64,000 bases of DNA from Tenacibaculum dicentrarchi (GTDB taxonomy: Bacteria > Bacteroidota > Bacteroidia > Flavobacteriales > Flavobacteriaceae), in contig NZ_OZ038524.1 of assembly GCF_964036635.1 (NCBI RefSeq), positions 1,784,001 through 1,848,000 on the forward strand. Direction: 5' to 3'. Numbering within the stretch: position 1 is the first letter of the stretch; every line of letters starts with the position of its first letter. The notes beneath the pieces were generated by a model. That model was not told the DNA's origin. It saw nothing but the letters and a program-made list of their open reading frames with translations, and ran no database searches. Positions 26,754-36,123 of this stretch are shown in pieces. The translations under genes were made by a program, and so were the position numbers.

Positions 26754-27782
26754 ATGAAAAAAAAAATAATATACGGAATTATCGCCTCGATATTTTTAAT
26801 CGGTGGATTTATTGGTTTTAATCTTTATCAGAAAATTTACGCAAAAGCAATTACTAAAAATGGGGCTATTTATATAAAAAATACCGATACTTTTGAAGAT
26901 GTAAAAAAACAGCTTGCTACTTATATTGCCAAACCTCAACATTTTATTTGGGTTGCCAACATCAAAAAGTTTACAAAACCTAAAGGTGGAAAATATCAGC
27001 TGAAAAAAGGCATGAATTTAAACAATCTTGTAAATTTACTTAGAAGCGGAAATCAAACACCGATAAAACTGTCTTTTAACAACCAAGATTCCTTAGAAAA
27101 ATTAGCTGGAAGAATTGCCCAACAAATTGAAGCTGACTCGGTTTCTTTAGTAAACGCAATGACAGATGCTACTTTTTTATCAGAAAATAATTTTAATCAA
27201 AAAAATGCCTTAGCAATGTACATTCCTAACAGCTATGAATTTTATTGGAATACATCTGCTGAAAAATTTCGCAATAAAATATTGCGTGAATACAAGCGTT
27301 TTTGGAACTCATCAAGATTAGAAAAAGCGAAAAAATTAAACTTATCAAAAAAAGAAGTGAGTACCTTGGCATCAATAGTTCAAAAAGAAACTGCGCAAAA
27401 AAGTGAACGCCCAATTGTGGCTGGGTTGTATTTAAACAGGTTAAGAGATGGTTGGCCATTACAAGCCGATCCTACGATAATTTATTGCATCAAACAGCTA
27501 AAAGGAGACGATTTTGTCGTAAAACGTGTTTTAACTAAAGATTTAGAAATTGAATCGGCTTATAATACGTATAAAAATACGGGCTTACCGCCTACTTTAA
27601 TTGCGATGCCTGATGTTTCGGCGATTGATGCGGTTTTAAATTACAAAAAACATAATTACTATTATATGTGTGCGAGTGTTACAAAAATTGGTTTTCATGA
27701 TTTTGCAAATTCATTAGCGCAACACAACAGAAATGCGTTTAAATATCAACGTTGGATTAGTAAACGAGGAATAAATAGGTAG
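26754..27782 (+). CDS. mltG: Endolytic murein transglycosylase MltG
   Basis: The 342-residue protein has one N-terminal membrane anchor (about 5-24) and a YceG domain. The catalytic Glu lies in STLASIVQKETAQKSERP (about residues 203-220), followed by LNRLRDGWPLQADPTIIYC and YNTYKNTGLPPTLIAMP, all family hallmarks. It cleaves nascent glycan strands in the periplasm and sets their length. It ends just before a decayed gene on the other strand. Confidence 0.95.
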   Translation: MKKKIIYGIIASIFLIGGFIGFNLYQKIYAKAITKNGAIYIKNTDTFEDVKKQLATYIAKPQHFIWVANIKKFTKPKGGKYQLKKGMNLNNLVNLLRSGNQTPIKLSFNNQDSLEKLAGRIAQQIEADSVSLVNAMTDATFLSENNFNQKNALAMYIPNSYEFYWNTSAEKFRNKILREYKRFWNSSRLEKAKKLNLSKKEVSTLASIVQKETAQKSERPIVAGLYLNRLRDGWPLQADPTIIYCIKQLKGDDFVVKRVLTKDLEIESAYNTYKNTGLPPTLIAMPDVSAIDAVLNYKKHNYYYMCASVTKIGFHDFANSLAQHNRNAFKYQRWISKRGINR

Positions 27783-27786
27783 TTTT

Positions 27787-28335
27787 TTAAAATCGATATT
27801 CCAAGCCTATTAATATAGTTCTTGGTAATAAATTATAAGCTGTTGTTGAGCTTCCGATATCGCTTATATTCGAATTTATAAATTGTTTCTTATTCAATAA
27901 ATTTTTCGCTACTAAATTTAGTGTTAATTTATCTTTAAGCACGGTATAAGTGCTTTGAAAATCTAGAAAAGTATAGTTGTTGTTTACTTTTAAGTTTCCA
28001 AAGGAATAATTCGATAATTTTATTTTAGAATTAAATATATCGTTAAATATAAAGAACATATCGACAAAGCTTATAGTATCTAGAAACGAATTATTCTTTA
28101 TAGTTTTTATCTGAATATTTTTCCATGTTGTTCCTAAGTGATAATTAAACAAACCTCTAAAACTCGAGCGCAACTCGAAACCGTAATTATAATTTTTTGT
28201 TATTATCTCTCTTAAACGAGCATTGTTAATAGTGTTTTTATAGTCACTTTTAACATAGCCTGTTTTTAGTTTTAAAATTGAGTTAATAAACGTAAAATAA
28301 TAGTCGGCATTTGCTGTAATTCCTATAATGTTATT
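27787..28335 (-). pseudogene. C-terminal remnant of an outer-membrane barrel protein (GLPGLI partner)
   Basis: The frame is open from a stop at 28338-28336 down to 27787 without an ATG. It reads about 180 residues of barrel strands ending LPRTILIGLEYRF, with NLVAKNLLNKKQF, a motif of TonB-receptor-like C-termini. The upstream three quarters (plug and regulatory domain) are missing. The remnant directly abuts and slightly overlaps the 3' end of the GLPGLI gene, which shows an internal deletion. The intact counterpart of this gene order is at 11075-14538. Confidence 0.8.
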
Positions 28336-29057
28336 TTATTGTCTTGAAGAATAACATTTTTAGCTATCCTTTCTTGTGTTTTATCAACAAGTACATCAAC
28401 TATTAATTTTTTATAAGCCAACGAAGAAAATATTAATAAATAATCTCCTTGTTTAACTTTACCGAAAGAATAATACCCTTTTTCATAGGGTACTTTTAAA
28501 ATTGTATTTGTAGGGTATTTAATTTTACTTGCCCTCCATTTAAAAGTATTTGTTATATCAGATATTTCTAAGATTAAACCTGGCAATCCATTAAATTTCC
28601 ATGGACCAAAAGAAAAAGGTAATTGTATCGTGTACCAAGCAGTATAATTTCTTCCCCTAAAACTAACTGTAGCTTTACTACAATTATAATTTGCAATTTT
28701 TTTTGTTTCTGTATGTGCTATTTTCCAATCCATTTTTGGAACCTCTTCAGTTATTTCATAGATATCATCTTTTCTAATATCATAGCTAATAAGTGTATTG
28801 TTTTTTTTATTGGTTACTCTATAAATATCAATTCTATCGCCACCAATAGTAATTTCACCTGATGAATTTGATGCTGATTTCCCACCGGTATTTAATCTGT
28901 CTAAAAAAGTTTTAAATATAGCTGTTTCATTATCACAGTTTAATACTCCTATTGTTTCTTGATACCTATAATTATCGTAAAAATCATACTCGATAGTTAT
29001 CTTATTTTGTTGTGAAAACCCCAGTAGAGGTATAAATAATAGTAATATAAATTTCAT
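28323..29057 (-). CDS. GLPGLI family secreted protein
   Basis: The 244-residue protein has a signal peptide (MKFILLLFIPLLGFSQ). The family motif is FNGLPGLILEISD (about 173-185), preceded by YTAWYTIQLPFSFGPW. Its barrel partner downstream is decayed, so its function may be lost or rely on another barrel. The C-terminus (LQDNKITL) is close to the deletion junction and may not be original. Confidence 0.85.
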   Translation of the reverse strand: MKFILLLFIPLLGFSQQNKITIEYDFYDNYRYQETIGVLNCDNETAIFKTFLDRLNTGGKSASNSSGEITIGGDRIDIYRVTNKKNNTLISYDIRKDDIYEITEEVPKMDWKIAHTETKKIANYNCSKATVSFRGRNYTAWYTIQLPFSFGPWKFNGLPGLILEISDITNTFKWRASKIKYPTNTILKVPYEKGYYSFGKVKQGDYLLIFSSLAYKKLIVDVLVDKTQERIAKNVILQDNKITL

Positions 29058-29117
29058 TTTTTTATTATAAAAGAGATTTTACATCTTTTTAACATGTAAA
29101 ATCTCTAGCGTTAATTA

Positions 29118-29411
29118 TTATTTATCTAATTTATTTAATAAATCAGACAGTAGTTTTCGACAATCTTTCGCCGTTTCTGTCTTTAGCACCTTTTTAAATA
29201 CCGTTTGCCCTGTTTTATTATTCTTAATAAGAATACTACAGTCTCCACTAATGTCATTATAACTAACAAATAAAGTAGTTTTAGTCTCTTTTTCAATAAA
29301 ATTTAATGTTTTAGATAATTTAATGTTTTTATCATCTATTTTTTCTAAACCTACAGCATTCGCTGATACAAAAGCACCTAAAAATAGTGCTGTTAACAAT
29401 ACTTTTTTCAT
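29118..29411 (-). CDS. Small secreted protein, unknown function
   Basis: The 97-residue protein has a clean signal peptide (MKKVLLTALFLGAFVSANA). The mature part holds two cysteines (GDCSIL, KDCRKL) and ends in a helical Leu/Lys segment. It is co-directional with, and 60 bases upstream of, the GLPGLI gene; the cassette-borne GLPGLI locus also starts with a small secreted cysteine-containing protein. No family is recognised. Confidence 0.7.
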   Translation of the reverse strand: MKKVLLTALFLGAFVSANAVGLEKIDDKNIKLSKTLNFIEKETKTTLFVSYNDISGDCSILIKNNKTGQTVFKKVLKTETAKDCRKLLSDLLNKLDK

Positions 29412-29540
29412 AATTTAAAATTTAATAAAATATTTACTTAACTTATGAATTATTTATATTCAACCATAAGATTGCTGACTACATTGCAATGTGCCACAAA
29501 GCTATTTAATTAGAATCATTATAACTGAATAATCTAACTC

Positions 29541-29576
29541 CTTTTCCGATTAAGGGTTAACCCTTAATCGGAAAAG
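29541..29576. promoter_or_regulatory. Perfect 36-bp palindrome
   Basis: The arm CTTTTCCGATTAAGGGTT is followed directly by its exact reverse complement, with no loop. It lies 46 bases before the ATG of the XRE regulator and about 130 bases before the divergent small secreted protein. A dyad of this perfection fits an operator for a dimeric regulator, possibly the adjacent one (autoregulation). A terminator is less likely because no T-run follows. Confidence 0.55.
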
Positions 29577-29622
29577 CTATTCTAATAATAATACCTTTAC
29601 TTTGAATTAAAATAAAAAAAAC

Positions 29623-29838
29623 ATGAAAAGCTCAATAGAAACTAAAATGAGTTTAATTTTAAATAAATTAAAAAAAGAACGCTTAAAAACAGGCTTATCT
29701 CAATGGGACTTTGGAGAAAAAATTGGGCTGAGTCAAAATGCGTATTACAAGCTAGAAACAGGAAAAGCTAAGTTAGATTTATATCGCTTTTTAAATATTT
29801 GTAAAGTACTAGATATTGAACCTTCATCTTTTTTCTAA
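29623..29838 (+). CDS. Small XRE-type helix-turn-helix regulator
   Basis: The 71-residue protein is almost only a Cro/C1-type domain: LKTGLSQWDFGEKIGLSQNAYYKLETGKAKLDL covers the helix-turn-helix (about 22-55). There is no sensor domain. It is monocistronic with a strong terminator after it. Regulation of itself or of the divergent small-protein/GLPGLI genes through the palindrome at 29541 is a reasonable guess. No toxin gene is adjacent. Confidence 0.88.
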   Translation: MKSSIETKMSLILNKLKKERLKTGLSQWDFGEKIGLSQNAYYKLETGKAKLDLYRFLNICKVLDIEPSSFF

Positions 29839-29896
29839 AAAATTGCAAACGCAAATTATACGTTAGCAAAACATTAAATAAAAATTACATATACCC

Positions 29897-29936
29897 AAAA
29901 CACCCTGAAATGCTTTAAGTCATTTCAGGGTGTTTT
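29897..29936 (+). terminator. Strong rho-independent terminator
   Basis: AAAACACCCTGAAATG pairs perfectly with CATTTCAGGGTGTTTT over an 8-base loop, followed by ATTTT. The remaining 209 bases to the collagenase gene are very AT-rich, and I see no clear promoter or other element in them. Confidence 0.9.
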
Positions 29937-30145
29937 ATTTTAAAAAAATATTAAAATCCTAAAACTAAACGCTATTTTATTAACAATCAATCAAAATAAG
30001 CTGTTTTTATTGCGTTTTTATAGCAAAAAAACAATTTAATATTACATATAGCTAATATTGTACTAATGTTAATATTATATTAAAACTAAATTTACATCAA
30101 AATAAAATACCTTTTATCAATACTCTTTAAAATACCTTTCAATTT

Positions 30146-33100
30146 ATGATTTCTTCTAAAAAAAATCTTCAAAAAAAATTTTTAGCCCTACTAGTATTGT
30201 GCTATTCTTACGGGTTTAGCCAACAGGCAGCACCTGCACTTCCTACATCAAAAGTAAAAGAAACAGTCGCATGTACTAAAGGATATAATCATAAAGATCA
30301 TAGCAAACATACTAGCTCAAATAAAATGGCTAGAGCAAATTCTCCTGATACATTTGTTGGTTGGGCATCTTATAGCGGCGCAAACTTAGTTGCTAAACTA
30401 AAAGAAACCACCGATTACGATACCAATTTAAGACCCCTTTTTGACTACGGTCAATACGGTGGATCTTTATTTTCTAGTACCAATATAAAAGCAGTTGCCG
30501 ATGCTGTATATAATATGTCAGCCTCTTATGATGGTACAGAATCAAGTGGGATGTTTGGTTTAGTTACCTACTTACACTGTGCAAGTTATCATGAATTTTT
30601 TCAAACAGAAGTAACACTAAATACAGAGGCTAAAAGTGCCTATAAACTTGCCGTTAAATACCTTTCTACAAACGCTCGTTTATGGGATACCACAGAATAC
30701 GGTTTAGGTGTTTTAGATGAATTTTTAATAATGTGTGATTACGATGGTTTAAGAGATAAAGATTTTGTGTTAGATGTTATCAAAACAGCCATCCGTAATT
30801 TAACTGAAAAAGACAACTGGCGAGCTGTTGTTAACGACCAACAAATGCTAACAAAATATATTACTGCATACAACAGAATATTCTTTTTAATGTTTAGAGG
30901 GATGCAACCTGTAGATGTTGCTTATGAAGCATCGCTTAATAATGATCCTGAATTTTTACAATTATTGTCAAATTTAGCTACGGATAAAGAATTAAGAACT
31001 GAAAATGACGATTTAGCTTTAATGGTAAATAACGCCATTGGAGAAATGACCAGAACTGCTGATAGTTCAGATGTTTTAAAAGATCAAACAGAGCCTTTTA
31101 TTGCTGAAATTGCACAAAGTTATGAGCGATTAACGCCTAACTGGTACAAATCAATAAAATCTATCAATGAATCAGGAAATTGTGCGAAATACAACTTATG
31201 TGTAAATATGGACGACATAACAGCCGAAGTTGAAGCAATGCTTTTTCCTAATACCTTTACCTTTGACGATGGACGCTTAAAAGTAAGAACTCCGTTAGAC
31301 TATAAAACAGTTCAAGAATTATACTACGCTTCGAAACAAGTACAAACACAGTTTTTTAGAGCCTTAGCCACAGATGAACCTGTTACTGGTGACCCTAATT
31401 TAAACTTAAATATGGTGGTGTACGGTACGATGAAAGATTATCATGACTGGCAAACAATTTTAAACGGCTTAGCGACCAATAACGGTGGAATGTACATTGA
31501 AAGAGGTGCTACTTTTTACACCTACCAAAGAACTTTTGCAGAAAGTACTTTTAGCTTAGAGGAACTATTCAGACATGAATATGTACATTATTTACAAGGG
31601 CGCTATATTGCAAACGGTTTTTGGGGTTCAACTGAATTTTATAAAGATGGACGTTTAATTTGGTTTGAAGAAGGGATGGCTGAACATTTTGCAGGTAGTA
31701 CCGATAATGACGGTGTTAGAATTAGAGAAAGCCAAGGTTCTAATGTAAAAAACGAAGGTGCTAGTGAGTATATGACTGTAAAGGAAGTTTTAAACGCTAG
31801 TTATGCTGGTGGTTTTAAATTTTATAGATATGGAAATATGTTATGGTCATATTGGTTTAAAAATGATATCAATACTGCTAGAAAACTTATCAACCTTGTT
31901 AGAGCCGATGATATTACTGCTTTTGATACTGAAATTAATCGATTAGAATCAAGCTGGCAATTAGAAAGAAATTTTTTAGCTTACTTAAATAACGTAGTTA
32001 TTGATGAAAATAATTGGTGGGAAGTTCGTACCCCCTGGGAAGTTGATGACTTTTTTGTCGTAGGAAATATTGCTGATATTGAAACCGAATTTGAAGCAAT
32101 TACGGCAAAAGATGTTACTGTAACCTTAGACGCCTCTACTTCGATTAGACGATTTAAAGTAACAGGAAGTTTAAATTCTGGGCAGTTTGAAACAGAATTA
32201 AACGATTTAATGACCCAATTAAAATCAAGCCCAACAGTTAATAATTTTGATTATATCGGCGGATATTACAAAGAGGTATCAGGTTCTAATGCAACCTTTG
32301 TTATTACAGGTTCTTTAAGAGATGCCACTGTAAGCGATGCTCCTATTGCTGATTTTTCAAGCAATTTACCATCAACAATTGTTGGCGGAACTATTCAATT
32401 TACCAATGAATCTACAGGATATATCAATTCATATACCTGGTCTTTTCCTGGAGGAACACCTAGTACAAGTACTGAAAAAAACCCTACGGTAGTTTATGAT
32501 ACTCCAGGAACTCATGCGGTAACCTTAACTGTTAAAAGTGCAAAAAGTGGTAACAATATAAGAACCAAAAATAATTTTATAAAAGTTCATGCTAAAAGTA
32601 GCACTACTTATTGCAGTACAAGTTTTGATTCAAAAGGAACTGGAATACAAAGGGTTAAATTCAGTAATTTAGACCATGAAGATCTTATTTATAATGATGA
32701 AAGGTATTCTGATTATACATCATATGCCGCAGAAGTAAATTTAAACAAAACATATTCTATTGCCATTAAAACAGAAATTTCTACTTGGGAAAAAAATAGT
32801 ATAAAAGCTTGGATTGACTGGAATCAAGATGGTGATTTTGATGATGAAAAAGAAGAAATTTTTGCACATAGAGGTGCCTTTAAAATAGGAAGTGTAACAG
32901 TACCTTCAAATGCGAGTTTAGGGGCTACAAGAATGCGAGTACGTTACGGGTATGATAAAGAAGTTTTCGCTTGTGGAAATGATACTTATTTTGGTGAAGT
33001 TGAAGATTATTCAGTAATTGTAGGTGTTGAAGCAACTACAATTACTTGGACAGGAAGTACAAATACCGATTTTGCAGAAGCTAAAAATTGGGATACAAAT

Positions 33101-34504
33101 ACTGTTCCAACAAATTATGACGATGTAATTATTCCTGCAGGATTAACAAACTACCCTGTAATTTCAACAGCGACCGAAGTAAAAACGCTTACAATTGCTT
33201 CAGGAGCAACTTTAATTGCCAATGCCGCATTAACAGGAACGGTTACTTATACGAGAAATTTACCTACAGACAATTGGTATTTAGTTGCATCGCCTTTAAA
33301 ATATGAAACTATTGAAAGATTAAATCAGAATAATACTTTTGCTTCAGGAACAGGAACTAATATTGGGCTTGCTCCTTATAAAAATAACGGAACAGCTTGG
33401 AATTATTTATCAAACACAAGCAAAGGAAATATTACTTCTGGACAGGGATATTCTGTTAAGTTAAAAAATGCTGCTAATTTAGTTTTTACAGGAAGTATCA
33501 ATTCAACAGCCGTTAATTATAGTATCACAAAAGGTGCAAATAGTTTTAATTTAATCGGAAACCCTTATACTTCGTATGTAAAACTTGGTGATTTCTTTAA
33601 AGACAACGCTACAGGAACTGTTTTATCAGAAGCTACTATTTGGCTTTGGAATCAAAACACCAATAGCTATGATTTAAAATTAGGTGCTGCTGATGCAAAT
33701 TATCAAATAGCACCAGGACAAGGATTTTTTGTAAGTGCTAATGCCAATACTCAAGTAACTTTTAGCAAAGAAAATCAAAGTCATCAATCAGCAACTTTTC
33801 AACGACAGGCAAAAACTCAAATCAATTTAAGTGTTCGTGAAAATCAAAATAATACGGTAAAATCTACTAAATTATACTACCTTAATGGTGTTACCAAAGG
33901 TTTTGATAATGGTTATGACGGTTCTGTTTTTGGAGGAACAACTACTAATTACGCCCTTTACTCACAATTAGTAAGTAATACTAACGGTAAAAATTATGCG
34001 GTTCAATCGTTACCTATAAACGATTTAGAAAACACTATCGTCCCTATCGGATTAAAGGCTAAGGCAGGAAAAAAGATGGTTTTTTCAGCAGAATCAATGA
34101 ATTTACCTGAAAATATAAGTATTTATTTAGAAGATAAACAAAACAATACATTTACCAATTTAGGTAAAGAAAATTATACCGTAACCTTAACAACTGATGC
34201 GAGCCAAGTTGGGCAGTTTTACCTTCATACAAGCTCTAAAGAATTAGATGCTAGTATTCAAACACCTGCTAATTTTAGCGAGTTAACTGTTTACAAATCA
34301 TCTAAAACAACACTAACAGTTAATGGTTTACAAGCTAAAAAAGCGAGTGTAATTATCTATTCGATACAAGGAAAACAAATATTTTCAACAGATATTATTT
34401 CAAAAAATACAGCAACTGTTACTTTACCAAAAGCAGCTGCAGGGGTTTATTTAGTAAAAATAATTTCAGAATTAGGAACTATCAATAAAAAAATAGTTTT
34501 ATAA
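30146..34504 (+). CDS. Secreted M9-family collagenase with PKD domain and type IX secretion signal
   Basis: This 1452-residue protein has a signal peptide (about 1-26, ALLVLCYSYGFSQQ), an M9 N-terminal helical region (about 60-370) and a zinc protease domain. The domain has HEYVH at 477-481 and the glutamates of WFEEGMAEHF at 508-509. A PKD domain covers about 733-810 (YTWSFPGGTPSTS), followed by a GEVEDYSV-type beta module (ending about 955). The rest is beta-rich repeats and a C-terminal type IX sorting domain (about 1375-1452, ending AAAGVYLVKIISE). It would degrade collagen outside the cell, a known trait of fish-associated Tenacibaculum. All key residues are present. Monocistronic with terminators on both sides. 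Confidence 0.93.
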   Translation: MISSKKNLQKKFLALLVLCYSYGFSQQAAPALPTSKVKETVACTKGYNHKDHSKHTSSNKMARANSPDTFVGWASYSGANLVAKLKETTDYDTNLRPLFDYGQYGGSLFSSTNIKAVADAVYNMSASYDGTESSGMFGLVTYLHCASYHEFFQTEVTLNTEAKSAYKLAVKYLSTNARLWDTTEYGLGVLDEFLIMCDYDGLRDKDFVLDVIKTAIRNLTEKDNWRAVVNDQQMLTKYITAYNRIFFLMFRGMQPVDVAYEASLNNDPEFLQLLSNLATDKELRTENDDLALMVNNAIGEMTRTADSSDVLKDQTEPFIAEIAQSYERLTPNWYKSIKSINESGNCAKYNLCVNMDDITAEVEAMLFPNTFTFDDGRLKVRTPLDYKTVQELYYASKQVQTQFFRALATDEPVTGDPNLNLNMVVYGTMKDYHDWQTILNGLATNNGGMYIERGATFYTYQRTFAESTFSLEELFRHEYVHYLQGRYIANGFWGSTEFYKDGRLIWFEEGMAEHFAGSTDNDGVRIRESQGSNVKNEGASEYMTVKEVLNASYAGGFKFYRYGNMLWSYWFKNDINTARKLINLVRADDITAFDTEINRLESSWQLERNFLAYLNNVVIDENNWWEVRTPWEVDDFFVVGNIADIETEFEAITAKDVTVTLDASTSIRRFKVTGSLNSGQFETELNDLMTQLKSSPTVNNFDYIGGYYKEVSGSNATFVITGSLRDATVSDAPIADFSSNLPSTIVGGTIQFTNESTGYINSYTWSFPGGTPSTSTEKNPTVVYDTPGTHAVTLTVKSAKSGNNIRTKNNFIKVHAKSSTTYCSTSFDSKGTGIQRVKFSNLDHEDLIYNDERYSDYTSYAAEVNLNKTYSIAIKTEISTWEKNSIKAWIDWNQDGDFDDEKEEIFAHRGAFKIGSVTVPSNASLGATRMRVRYGYDKEVFACGNDTYFGEVEDYSVIVGVEATTITWTGSTNTDFAEAKNWDTNTVPTNYDDVIIPAGLTNYPVISTATEVKTLTIASGATLIANAALTGTVTYTRNLPTDNWYLVASPLKYETIERLNQNNTFASGTGTNIGLAPYKNNGTAWNYLSNTSKGNITSGQGYSVKLKNAANLVFTGSINSTAVNYSITKGANSFNLIGNPYTSYVKLGDFFKDNATGTVLSEATIWLWNQNTNSYDLKLGAADANYQIAPGQGFFVSANANTQVTFSKENQSHQSATFQRQAKTQINLSVRENQNNTVKSTKLYYLNGVTKGFDNGYDGSVFGGTTTNYALYSQLVSNTNGKNYAVQSLPINDLENTIVPIGLKAKAGKKMVFSAESMNLPENISIYLEDKQNNTFTNLGKENYTVTLTTDASQVGQFYLHTSSKELDASIQTPANFSELTVYKSSKTTLTVNGLQAKKASVIIYSIQGKQIFSTDIISKNTATVTLPKAAAGVYLVKIISELGTINKKIVL

Positions 34505-34541
34505 TAAACTTAATACAAACATTATTTTTTATTACAAATAC

Positions 34542-34575
34542 AAAACAGGTTGCTTTTAGCAGCCTGTTTTTATTT
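34542..34575 (+). terminator. Terminator after the collagenase gene
   Basis: AACAGGTTGCT pairs with AGCAGCCTGTT around TTT, followed by TTTATTTT. Confidence 0.85.
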
Positions 34576-34661
34576 TATAAAACACTCATTTGCTGTTTCC
34601 ATATAAAAAACACGATAAATAATATAACAAAAAATTTAGTTTTAGTTTCGTGAAATTAATG

Positions 34662-34669
34662 TACATTTG
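34662..34669 (+). promoter_or_regulatory. Putative -7 promoter box TACATTTG
   Basis: An exact TAnnTTTG match. The transcript would start near 34673, leaving about 22 bases before the ATT codon at 34695. No ATG in the right frame lies downstream of it before the signal-peptide coding stretch. Confidence 0.55.
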
Positions 34670-34694
34670 CAACCGCAAAATAGAAAGATAACTA

Positions 34695-35285
34695 ATTATC
34701 AAGTATTTAGGATTTACATTTATAGGATTTGCACTACTAGCTAGTTTTACAAGCCCGAAATTTGAAAACGAAAAAACAACAAACATACCAAAAAGAATCG
34801 TGCCTTCTATTAAAGAAATTAACGTTCCTTTTTTATTAAGAAACTTTGTTGGTTTTAAAGAAGCAGTAGCTTTTAAAGAATCGCAAGGAAAATACAGAGT
34901 TGTAAATAAATTGGGCTACTTAGGTAAATACCAATTTGGAAAATCAACCTTAAAAAGATTTCAAATTTACAATACTACGAATTTTCTTAAAACACCTGAA
35001 TTACAAGAAAAAGCATTTGTCGCTTACTGTAAAGTAAATAAATGGATTTTAAGAAAAGATATTAAACGAAGTGTTGGAAAAACCATAAACGGTACTAAAA
35101 TTACCGAATCTGGTATTTTAGCAGCAGCGCATTTAGGTGGGGCTGGTAACGTTAAAAAATATTTACGATCAAATGGTCATTTTCAATTTAAAGATGCCTT
35201 TGGAACCTCTATTAAATCTTATATCAAAAAATTTGCAGGCTATGATGTATCAACTATTAACGCCAATAAAAAGGCTAGTGTTTAA
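34695..35285 (+). CDS. Secreted lysozyme/transglycosylase-like protein with apparent non-ATG start
   Basis: The frame is open from 34692 and reads IIKYLGFTFIGFALLASFTS, a good signal peptide, before PKFENEKTT. No ATG, GTG or TTG starts it; the first usable codons are ATT (34695) and ATC (34698). A GTG exists at 34800, but starting there would remove the signal peptide. The mature part resembles a lysozyme-like or lytic-transglycosylase fold: FKESQGKYRVVNKLGYLGKY has the Glu-Ser arrangement of transglycosylases, followed by QFGKSTL and AAAHLGGAGNVKKYL. From ATT it is 196 residues. Enzymatic activity is inferred. Confidence 0.65.
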   Translation: MIKYLGFTFIGFALLASFTSPKFENEKTTNIPKRIVPSIKEINVPFLLRNFVGFKEAVAFKESQGKYRVVNKLGYLGKYQFGKSTLKRFQIYNTTNFLKTPELQEKAFVAYCKVNKWILRKDIKRSVGKTINGTKITESGILAAAHLGGAGNVKKYLRSNGHFQFKDAFGTSIKSYIKKFAGYDVSTINANKKASV

Positions 35286-35313
35286 CATCATCTTACAAAA
35301 ATCTATATCAACT

Positions 35314-35346
35314 AAAAAAGACAGCTTTAATAGCTGTCTTTTTTAT
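35314..35346. terminator. Bidirectional terminator
   Basis: AAAAAAGACAGCT pairs with AGCTGTCTTTTTT between convergent genes. Confidence 0.88.
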
Positions 35347-35363
35347 ATATAATTTATACCTTA

Positions 35364-36068
35364 CTATTTATGAATAATAAAAATAGTTGGGCGTTTATGC
35401 AAATCTGTTTTTATATGCTTCCATTCTTTAACGGTAAAGGTTTTTATATACTCTGAAGGAAGTGTAATATCGCAGGCAACACAAACACGTGTATCTGCCG
35501 ATAAAACATTTCTTAAATCATCTAACATTTTTTCATTTCGATACGGCGTTTCTATAAAAATTTGTGATTGATTTTTAACACTAGAAAGCTTTTCTAAATC
35601 TTTAATTGCACGTTTTCTATCTGATTTATCAATAGGTAAATACCCATTAAAAGCAAAGCTCTGACCATTCATTCCTGAACCCATCATTGCCATTAAAATA
35701 GATGAAGGACCAACTAAAGGTACTACCTGAATGCCTTTTTCGTGTGCTAATTTTACAATCATTGCACCCGGATCGGCAACCGCAGGAACACCCGCATCTG
35801 ATAATAATCCAATAGAAATACCTTTTTCACAAACATCTAAATAATTTTGTGTTTCAATATCATTCGAATATTTGTCTAACAATAATAACTCTAAAGAAGG
35901 TTGCGATTTATTAGGCGTAATCTTTTTAATAAACCCTCTTGCTGATTTTTCATTTTCTACAATAAAAAAATCAAGATGCTCTATTACTTTTTTAACAGAA
36001 ATCGGCATTACCTCTAAAGGCTCTGTATCTCCTAATGTTGTTGGTATTAAATATAATTTACCTTTCAT
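35364..36068 (-). CDS. RsmI-type SAM-dependent (tetrapyrrole methylase family) methyltransferase
   Basis: The 234-residue protein starts MKGKLYLIPTTLGDTEPLEV. It has the family's GLLSDAGVPAVADPGAMIV loop (about 108-126) and VVPLVGPSSILMAMMGSG (about 136-153). RsmI 2'-O-methylates C1402 of 16S rRNA. This protein is of the shorter Bacteroidetes type that some databases keep apart from canonical RsmI, so its target is likely but not certain. It lies 55 bases after dnaA on the same strand. Confidence 0.85.
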   Translation of the reverse strand: MKGKLYLIPTTLGDTEPLEVMPISVKKVIEHLDFFIVENEKSARGFIKKITPNKSQPSLELLLLDKYSNDIETQNYLDVCEKGISIGLLSDAGVPAVADPGAMIVKLAHEKGIQVVPLVGPSSILMAMMGSGMNGQSFAFNGYLPIDKSDRKRAIKDLEKLSSVKNQSQIFIETPYRNEKMLDDLRNVLSADTRVCVACDITLPSEYIKTFTVKEWKHIKTDLHKRPTIFIIHK

Positions 36069-36123
36069 TTTGTCTTTTTTAAATTGCCTATTTTGAAGAA
36101 ATATTTTAACCTGAATCGCTTTA

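Noticed and set aside
27787..28173. A complete 128-residue gene
   Set aside because: The TTG start is arbitrary: the same frame continues upstream with barrel-like sequence to 28335, so it is the remnant of a larger gene.
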